DNA of 9,077 nt from assembly GCA_016844295.1 (NCBI GenBank), contig JAENIV010000034.1, forward strand, positions 1 through 9,077, given 5' to 3'. This DNA is from Candidatus Berkelbacteria bacterium. GTDB lineage: Bacteria; Patescibacteriota; UBA1384; UBA12157; JAENIV01. Shown here piece after piece: positions 5,058-9,077 of this stretch (position 1 is its first letter; every line of letters begins with the position of its first letter). The notes beneath the pieces are model-generated. The model worked only from the letters and a program-made list of their open reading frames with translations. It searched no databases and was not told the origin of the DNA. The translations under genes were made by a program, and so were the position numbers.

Positions 5058-5096
5058 CCGCCGGGCAGAGCCCAGGGGCTTGCCCTCTGGGCGGCG
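5058..5096 (-). repeat. GC-rich hairpin between the tRNA fragment and the nuclease start
   Basis: GCCCAG and GGG (5070-5078) pair with CCC and CTGGGC (5083-5092) around a CTTG loop with one bulged base. Flanking CCGCC (5058-5062) and GGCGG (5090-5094) offer an outer or alternative stem. The stretch is strikingly GC-rich against AT-rich surroundings. It lies just before the nuclease ATG on the minus strand and immediately follows the 18-nt tRNA fragment. It could be a terminus recognised by the nuclease, a translational or transcriptional brake, or a repeat of the REP kind. Confidence 0.55.
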
Positions 5097-5114
5097 CCAC
5101 TACGCTACGGCCCC
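5097..5114 (-). repeat. 18-bp direct repeat, orphan 5' fragment of tRNA-Asp
   Basis: This copy matches the first 18 nt of tRNA-Asp exactly and then diverges. No anticodon or T arm follows, so it is not a working tRNA gene. It lies 11 bases after the -10 of the minus-strand promoter, where a real tRNA 5' end would be expected. Confidence 0.85.
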
Positions 5115-5125
5115 TTCTCGTTAAT

Positions 5126-5154
5126 ATTATAGTTTAAATATACAATTTTTTCAA
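5126..5154 (-). promoter_or_regulatory. Consensus promoter, originally of tRNA-Asp
   Basis: On the minus strand there is TTGAAA (5154-5149), a 17-bp spacer and a perfect TATAAT (5131-5126). The start is predicted near 5119, a few bases before the tRNA fragment at 5114. The transcript would carry the fragment, the GC-rich hairpin, the nuclease and then the intact tRNA-Asp. Confidence 0.75.
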
Positions 5155-5233
5155 CGGTATCTTCTATTTTTCATTTCAATAATAAAAATATAACCCAGCG
5201 GAAATCGTCGCGGGGTCATTTTCATAAGATCAA

Positions 5234-5262
5234 TTGACAAATTAGATATATTATGGTAATAT
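5234..5262 (+). promoter_or_regulatory. Promoter of spoVS
   Basis: A perfect -35 TTGACA (5234-5239), a 17-bp spacer and TAATAT (5257-5262) predict a start near 5269, giving a leader of about 60 nt. The leader is GC-rich and includes a compact hairpin, CCGTC-TCCG-GACGG (5277-5290). It diverges from the minus-strand tRNA promoter. The 70-odd bases between the two promoters are AT-rich with no clear feature beyond a weak ACCC/GGGT dyad near 5192-5214. Confidence 0.65.
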
Positions 5263-5329
5263 TTACATATCGAAACCCGTCTCCGGACGGCAGAGATGGC
5301 GGTACACACTACATCGGGAGACACAAAAC

Positions 5330-5605
5330 ATGGACGTCCTTCGCGTCTCAACGAAGTCCAATCCGAACGCTGTCGCAGGGGCTCTCGCCGGAACGATCCG
5401 CGAAAAAGGTTCAGCCGAACTGCAGACGATCGGTGCAGGCGCGCTGAACCAGGCCGTTAAGGCCATCGCGATCGCGCGAGGGTACTTGGCGCCGTCTGGG
5501 AGGGATCTCATTTGCAGACCAGCCTTCCTGGACATCATGGTTGACGGCCAGGAGCGGACAGCGATCCGGCTCCTCGTCGAGCCGAAGGATCCGAGAAGGG
5601 GGTGA
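5330..5605 (+). CDS. spoVS: Stage V sporulation protein S (SpoVS) family
   Basis: The 91-residue product matches SpoVS along its length: the start MDVLRVSTKSNPNAVAGALA, then IGAGALNQAVKAIAIARGY (34-52), APSGRDLIC (54-62) and ERTAIRLLVEP (75-85). SpoVS is a small Alba-like protein of nucleic-acid-binding fold. It affects sporulation and septation in Bacillus but is also found in many non-sporulating bacteria, so a general DNA- or RNA-binding role is more likely here. A strong GGGAG precedes the ATG. The gene has its own promoter and terminator and stands alone between the tRNA genes. It is much more GC-rich than its neighbours: bases 5401-5460 have 35 of 60 G or C, against 17 of 60 at 6541-6600. 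That hints at transfer or strong selection on the message. Confidence 0.93.
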   Translation: MDVLRVSTKSNPNAVAGALAGTIREKGSAELQTIGAGALNQAVKAIAIARGYLAPSGRDLICRPAFLDIMVDGQERTAIRLLVEPKDPRRG

Positions 5606-5629
5606 TTTACAGCTTCCACCCTCGAGGTT

Positions 5630-5661
5630 GGGCCCTGCGGTGTGTAACCGTAGGGCCCTTT
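5630..5661 (+). terminator. Terminator of spoVS
   Basis: GGGCCCTGCGG (5630-5640) pairs with CCGTAGGGCCC (5648-5658) over 11 bp with one G-U, around a 7-nt loop, followed by TTT. The stem is strong but the T-run is short. It ends the GC-rich island. Confidence 0.8.
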
Positions 5662-5691
5662 CCGTATCTGTTAAATTATCTTAAGATTTGA

Positions 5692-5697
5692 TAAAAT
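5692..5697 (+). promoter_or_regulatory. -10 element of the tRNA-Gly/tRNA-Thr unit
   Basis: TAAAAT matches five of six consensus bases and lies 8 bases before the tRNA-Gly 5' end, as is usual for tRNA promoters. No convincing -35 is visible; TTAAAT at 15-bp spacing is the best candidate. Confidence 0.45.
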
Positions 5698-5705
5698 CAA
5701 TTTAG

Positions 5706-5776
5706 GCAGGTATGGTTTAGTGGCAAAATGCGTCCTTCCCAAGGACGAGATACGGGTTCGATTCCCGTTACCTGCT
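5706..5776 (+). tRNA. tRNA-Gly (CCC)
   Basis: The acceptor GCAGGTA pairs with TACCTGC and the discriminator is T, as usual for tRNA-Gly. The anticodon arm CGTCC-TTCCCAA-GGACG gives anticodon CCC, which reads GGG. The T arm contains TTCGATT. No CCA is encoded. It is only 3 bases before tRNA-Thr, so the two are surely co-transcribed. Confidence 0.95.
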
Positions 5777-5779
5777 TTT

Positions 5780-5853
5780 GCCGATGTAGCTTAGTGGCAA
5801 AGCAGCGGTTTCGTAAACCGTCGACGGCAGTTCGATTCTGCCCATCGGCTCCA
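5780..5853 (+). tRNA. tRNA-Thr (CGT)
   Basis: The acceptor GCCGATG pairs with CATCGGC, with discriminator T and encoded CCA (5851-5853). The anticodon arm GCGGT-TTCGTAA-ACCGT has anticodon CGT, which reads ACG. The T arm is GGCAG-TTCGATT-CTGCC. Unlike the adjacent tRNA-Gly, it encodes CCA. No terminator follows before the next gene 20 bases on, so read-through into the glycosylation operon is likely. Confidence 0.95.
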
Positions 5854-5873
5854 CGTCGCAATCTCTTATATAT

Positions 5874-6191
5874 ATGAAAAAAATATTCAAAATAATTTTA
5901 GGAGTTTTAAGAGGGTTCTTCGTCAATCATTTTTGGAAATCAATCGTTGTTTTAATAACTCTAGGACTTTCCCTTGCTCTAAATGGTATTTTATGGTATA
6001 TTTACGTGTCAAAAATTAAACACGAACCGACACCTTTTGTTTTTGCTTCCGCGCTGATAGTATTAAATTTCTCGTTGGGTAACTTCCTGTGGAATAGAGA
6101 AAAATTAACATCATATTTTTTAATCTATACCTGTTTATTTATCCAAATCCTCATGCTTCTTTTAGTTCGCTATCTATTCTTAGTTTTTTAA
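5874..6191 (+). CDS. Small three-helix membrane protein
   Basis: The 105-residue product has a basic N-terminus and three predicted membrane helices, at about 22-45, 55-72 and 80-104, with no catalytic motif. Its family is not one I can name, though similar short proteins accompany membrane glycosyltransferases in Patescibacteria. It begins 20 bases after tRNA-Thr and has no Shine-Dalgarno. After tRNA processing the message would start only a short distance before its ATG. It ends 4 bases before the GT2 gene, so it probably works with that enzyme, perhaps as an accessory membrane subunit. That role is inferred from position. Confidence 0.75.
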   Translation: MKKIFKIILGVLRGFFVNHFWKSIVVLITLGLSLALNGILWYIYVSKIKHEPTPFVFASALIVLNFSLGNFLWNREKLTSYFLIYTCLFIQILMLLLVRYLFLVF

Positions 6192-6195
6192 AATA

Positions 6196-7692
6196 ATGAA
6201 CGAAAAAAAATTATGGCGTTTTTTAGAAATTATTCCAGGGGCCGTTACATGGACAGCCCTTATTTCGCCGTTTATTCTGTCTTTTATTTGGCCGGCAGCA
6301 GTCGCTACATTCGTGTTGGTTTTCGATCTTTACTGGCTTTATAGGTCAGTCTTAATGGGCTATCATTTACTTTCCGGTTATAGGGCGATGAAGAGAGACA
6401 TTAATATTAACTGGCAAGAAAGATTGGAAAATCTTAAATCTGATGCTCTAATTCCAGATTGGCGCGAAATTTACCAAGCCGTAATTTTCGCAACCTACAA
6501 AGAAGAAATCGGAACACTGCTTCCGTCATTTCAATCGATTCTGGACTCTGATTTTCCAAATAAAAAAATGATTGTTATTTTAGCGACTGAAAAAAGAGAT
6601 CTATCAAGAGCCCGTCAAAATGCGGCAATTTTAAAAGAAAAGTTTGGTGATAAATTTTATAAATTTATTGTAACTGAGCACCCTGATATTCCTGGCGAAG
6701 TTAAGGCTAAGGGTGCTAATGTTAAATGGGCGGCCAAAGAACTGAAAAAATTTATTGAATTGGAAAAAATTCCTTATGAAAATGTCATAGTCACTACCTG
6801 TGATGCTGACACACGGATGCATAAAAAATATTTTTCGTGTTTAGCATATAAATATCTTACTAATCCGAATAGGTCAAGACGGAGCTTCCAGCCGATTCCA
6901 TTATTTAATAATAACATTTGGCAAGTGCCCGCAATGTCGCGCTTGATTGCTTTTGGGAATTCTTTTTGGCAAATGATTGAAGCCACGAGACCTTGGAGGC
7001 TAATTAATTTCTCTACTCATGCCATGAGTTTAAAAATGCTCATTGAAATGGATTTTTGGGATACGTCGGTTGTTAATGAAGATTCGCGTCAATTTTGGCG
7101 GGCGTATTTTAAATTTGACGGTGATCACGAAGTAGTCCCAATATTTATTCCGGTTTATATGGATGCGGTTTTGGCTGAAAGTTATATCCAGACTCTTAAG
7201 GATCAGTATCTGCAAAAAAAACGTTGGTATTACGGATGTGAACATTTTCCCTATGTTGTCATAAATTCTGTTAAAAATAAAAGAATTCCTTTCTGGGATA
7301 AATTGGTTAAAAACTATCGTCTTTTCGACGCTAACTATTCATTGGCGACGTCTTCGATCTATATAGCAGTTATCGCCTGGCTGCCAATATTATTCGGTCC
7401 GGGTTTTCACGATACGGTTTTGGCTCATAATCTGCCGATTATTATTCGTGTCCTTCTGGGGCTAACTTGGATTGGTTTGGTCACCTCAATGGTAATTTCA
7501 ACTCTTTTATTACCACCCAGACCCGTGGGTTATGGCCGACGAAAATCTTTAGAGATGGTCGCCCAGTGGGTGCTTGTGCCCCTGACCGCGATATTTTTCT
7601 CGTCTTTCCCGGCCATTGATGCTCAAACACGTTTGATGTTGGGCAAATACATGACCTTTAGGGTGACAACAAAAGCAGTTGTTAAAAACTAA
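6196..7692 (+). CDS. Membrane-bound family 2 glycosyltransferase
   Basis: This 498-residue enzyme has N-terminal membrane helices (about 13-55), a cytosolic GT-A catalytic domain and three or more C-terminal helices (about 383-402, 415-441, 456-475). Catalytic signatures are clear. AVIFATYKEE (about 94-103) starts the nucleotide-binding fold, D203-A-D205 binds the metal and sugar nucleotide, E295-D296 supplies the base, and QKKRW (340-344) is the Q-x-x-RW motif of processive GT2 enzymes such as cellulose and hyaluronan synthases. It probably elongates or exports a surface polysaccharide, or transfers sugar to a lipid carrier. The sugar cannot be told. It lies between the small membrane protein and a GT-C enzyme, 2-4 bases from each, with no Shine-Dalgarno, so translation is probably coupled. 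Confidence 0.88.
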   Translation: MNEKKLWRFLEIIPGAVTWTALISPFILSFIWPAAVATFVLVFDLYWLYRSVLMGYHLLSGYRAMKRDININWQERLENLKSDALIPDWREIYQAVIFATYKEEIGTLLPSFQSILDSDFPNKKMIVILATEKRDLSRARQNAAILKEKFGDKFYKFIVTEHPDIPGEVKAKGANVKWAAKELKKFIELEKIPYENVIVTTCDADTRMHKKYFSCLAYKYLTNPNRSRRSFQPIPLFNNNIWQVPAMSRLIAFGNSFWQMIEATRPWRLINFSTHAMSLKMLIEMDFWDTSVVNEDSRQFWRAYFKFDGDHEVVPIFIPVYMDAVLAESYIQTLKDQYLQKKRWYYGCEHFPYVVINSVKNKRIPFWDKLVKNYRLFDANYSLATSSIYIAVIAWLPILFGPGFHDTVLAHNLPIIIRVLLGLTWIGLVTSMVISTLLLPPRPVGYGRRKSLEMVAQWVLVPLTAIFFSSFPAIDAQTRLMLGKYMTFRVTTKAVVKN

Positions 7693-7694
7693 AT

Positions 7695-9077
7695 ATGAAA
7701 AAATTTTTCTCATTTAATATAATTATTTTAATATTATTATTTACGTTCTCATTCTGTTTATTATTTTATTCTAGTAATAAAAATTCTTTGACGACCGACG
7801 AAGGGGTTCATTTGTTCGCAGGATATACATATTTAACGAAAAATGGTCCGCATGCTTTTCGCCTTGATCCTGAGCATCCGCCAATTATTAAGGAACTAGC
7901 CGCATTGCCATTACTATTTATTAAAAATATCAAAACTCCAATGGATGGTTTATGGGCAAAAACAAATTTATTTTATTATGATGCCTGGCGGGAAACGCGC
8001 ACAATAAGTGAAAATTTTTTATATAATTCAGGGAATAATCCAGAACAGTTGAAATTGCTAGCAAGAATGCCGCTTATACTTTTGACTCTTGGGTTAGGGT
8101 TGTGTGTATTTTTTTGGAGTAAAAAACTTTATGGTACAAAAGCTGGTATTTTTGCGGCATTTTTAATTCTTCTGATGCCGAGTGTTTTAGCCCACGGGCC
8201 ATTAATCAATACCGATTTAGGTTTAACCCTCTTTTTCTTTCTGGCTGTTTATTTTTGGTGTCGATTTTTAAGAGAGTTTACCTGGAAAAATTTAATTTTT
8301 GTTGGTTTTTTTATGGGCCTTGCCTTTAGTTCTAAATTTACGAGTGTTATTTTATTGCCAGTTATAGTTTTTTTGACATTTATTAAAAAAGTTCTGTATA
8401 ACGGCAAAAGTCAGTCTTGGCTTAAATATTTTTTAGGAATCATCGCGGCTTTAATAATTAGTATGATATTTGTTTGGGCTACTTACGGTTTCAACACATC
8501 TATCCCGCCAAAACCGGCTGAGAGCCCTTCAACAAATATTCGTTCAGAGCCTGGTTTTATGGCACCGACTACCTTTGACAAAATATTTGAAAAAGTCCGC
8601 CCGGTATTGGCCCCGGCGCAATTTTTCAAAGGACTGATTTTGGTCGGAAAGCACGCCGTTGGGGGACATTCATCATTCCTTCTTGGCCAATCAGGTTTTC
8701 AAGGATGGTGGTACTATTTTCCAGTGGCAATCTTTTATAAAACTCCAATTCCGTTTTTTGCCTTCTTAATTTTAAGCATTATCTATACGCAAAAACTAAA
8801 ATCTAAGGACAATTTTGAGGAAATGGCAATATTAGTTAGTTCGGTTATTTTCCTTTTTGTGAGTATGTTTTCCAAGGCCGATTTAGGGGTTCGACACATC
8901 TTACCAATTTTCCCGTTTTTGTGTGTTTTCGCGAGTAAATCAATTAATTTAATAGATTTTTCAAAAATGAAACTTCTGGGTGCGCAAAAATTTAAACTTA
9001 TTCCGACTCTGATTTTTATAATCTTAATTTTATGGTATCTATTTACGGCCGTAAAAACATATCCAAACTATATTGCT
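7695..9077 (+). CDS. GT39/PMT-like lipid-carrier-dependent glycosyltransferase (3' end missing)
   Basis: The frame stays open from ATG 7695 to the right edge, 461 codons, so the C-terminus is missing. It is a GT-C enzyme with a signal-anchor helix (about 7-26), then the first outside loop carrying D35-E36 (TTDEG), the usual catalytic acid pair. R-L-D-P-E-H-P-P follows at 56-63. Many helices come next, and KADLGVRHILPIFPF near the end is typical of phospholipid carrier-dependent mannosyl- and ArnT-type transferases. It would move a sugar from a polyprenyl phosphate to a protein or glycan on the outer face of the membrane. It starts 2 bases after the GT2 stop and so belongs to the same operon. 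Donor and acceptor are unknown. Confidence 0.88.
   Translation, partial: MKKFFSFNIIILILLFTFSFCLLFYSSNKNSLTTDEGVHLFAGYTYLTKNGPHAFRLDPEHPPIIKELAALPLLFIKNIKTPMDGLWAKTNLFYYDAWRETRTISENFLYNSGNNPEQLKLLARMPLILLTLGLGLCVFFWSKKLYGTKAGIFAAFLILLMPSVLAHGPLINTDLGLTLFFFLAVYFWCRFLREFTWKNLIFVGFFMGLAFSSKFTSVILLPVIVFLTFIKKVLYNGKSQSWLKYFLGIIAALIISMIFVWATYGFNTSIPPKPAESPSTNIRSEPGFMAPTTFDKIFEKVRPVLAPAQFFKGLILVGKHAVGGHSSFLLGQSGFQGWWYYFPVAIFYKTPIPFFAFLILSIIYTQKLKSKDNFEEMAILVSSVIFLFVSMFSKADLGVRHILPIFPFLCVFASKSINLIDFSKMKLLGAQKFKLIPTLIFIILILWYLFTAVKTYPNYIA

Larger units (their letters stand above)
4790..5114 (-). mobile_element. Putative one-gene GIY-YIG insertion in tRNA-Asp
   Basis: The unit consists of one 18-bp repeat copy, a GC-rich hairpin and the GIY-YIG gene. 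Removing it would leave the promoter at 5126-5154 directly in front of an intact tRNA-Asp. The promoter-to-tRNA distance would then be 11 bases, as is normal for a tRNA gene. This is a reconstruction from the repeats and promoter position; no empty site is available in the window. Duplication within the tRNA followed by capture of the nuclease is an alternative history. Confidence 0.5.

Noticed and set aside
5050..5114. A second tRNA gene on the minus strand
   Set aside because: Only the first 18 nt match tRNA-Asp. The sequence then becomes a GC-rich hairpin and the nuclease start, with no anticodon arm or T arm.
5263..5619. 118-residue minus-strand frame opposite spoVS
   Set aside because: It is an antisense shadow of a clearly conserved gene and has no recognisable motif; GC-rich sequence lengthens such frames.
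1..9077. CRISPR array or alternative genetic code
   Set aside because: No regularly spaced repeats are present. TGA appears only as a terminal codon in the genes called, so glycine-coding TGA, as in some candidate phyla, is not supported.

Overview
The window looks like bacterial chromosome carrying an integrated mobile element. It is AT-rich, with small closely packed genes and the standard genetic code (TGA is used only as a stop). Several gene types point to the candidate phyla radiation (Patescibacteria): a DUF5659-type protein beside a large serine recombinase, a short GIY-YIG nuclease fused to a tRNA gene, and lipid-carrier glycosyltransferases. This assignment is inference from gene style; there is no rRNA or marker gene here.

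Region 1 (1 to about 4712) is the right-hand part of an integrative element whose left end lies outside the window. It holds a run of small plus-strand genes: an unrecognised 247-residue protein, a DUF5659-like protein, a small Cys protein, a SpoVG-like protein, a probably frameshifted gene, a zinc-ribbon protein and a 72-residue acidic protein. A large serine recombinase follows, with its own promoter and a structured leader. The last 13 codons of the recombinase run antisense into tRNA-Asp, so the element abuts or ends in that tRNA gene. Two non-coding blocks (99-161 and 3055-3118) share an unusual layout of two interleaved inverted repeats in A-B-A'-B' order. The second hides the recombinase ribosome-binding site.

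Region 2 (4713-5853) is a tRNA neighbourhood. tRNA-Asp is on the minus strand. A GIY-YIG nuclease gene sits between it and an extra copy of the first 18 nt of the same tRNA. The consensus tRNA-type promoter now lies upstream of the 18-nt copy, and the nuclease stop codon is inside the intact tRNA. This looks like a roughly 325-bp one-gene insertion that uses the host tRNA promoter and restores the tRNA. A GC-rich island with a SpoVS gene (own promoter and terminator) and tRNA-Gly(CCC) and tRNA-Thr(CGT) follow.

Region 3 (5874-9077) is a probable envelope glycosylation operon: a small three-helix membrane protein, a membrane-bound GT2 glycosyltransferase, and the first 461 codons of a GT39/PMT-like glycosyltransferase that runs off the right edge. 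These genes lack clear Shine-Dalgarno sites and sit 2-4 bases apart. In contrast, the recombinase and spoVS have strong ones.
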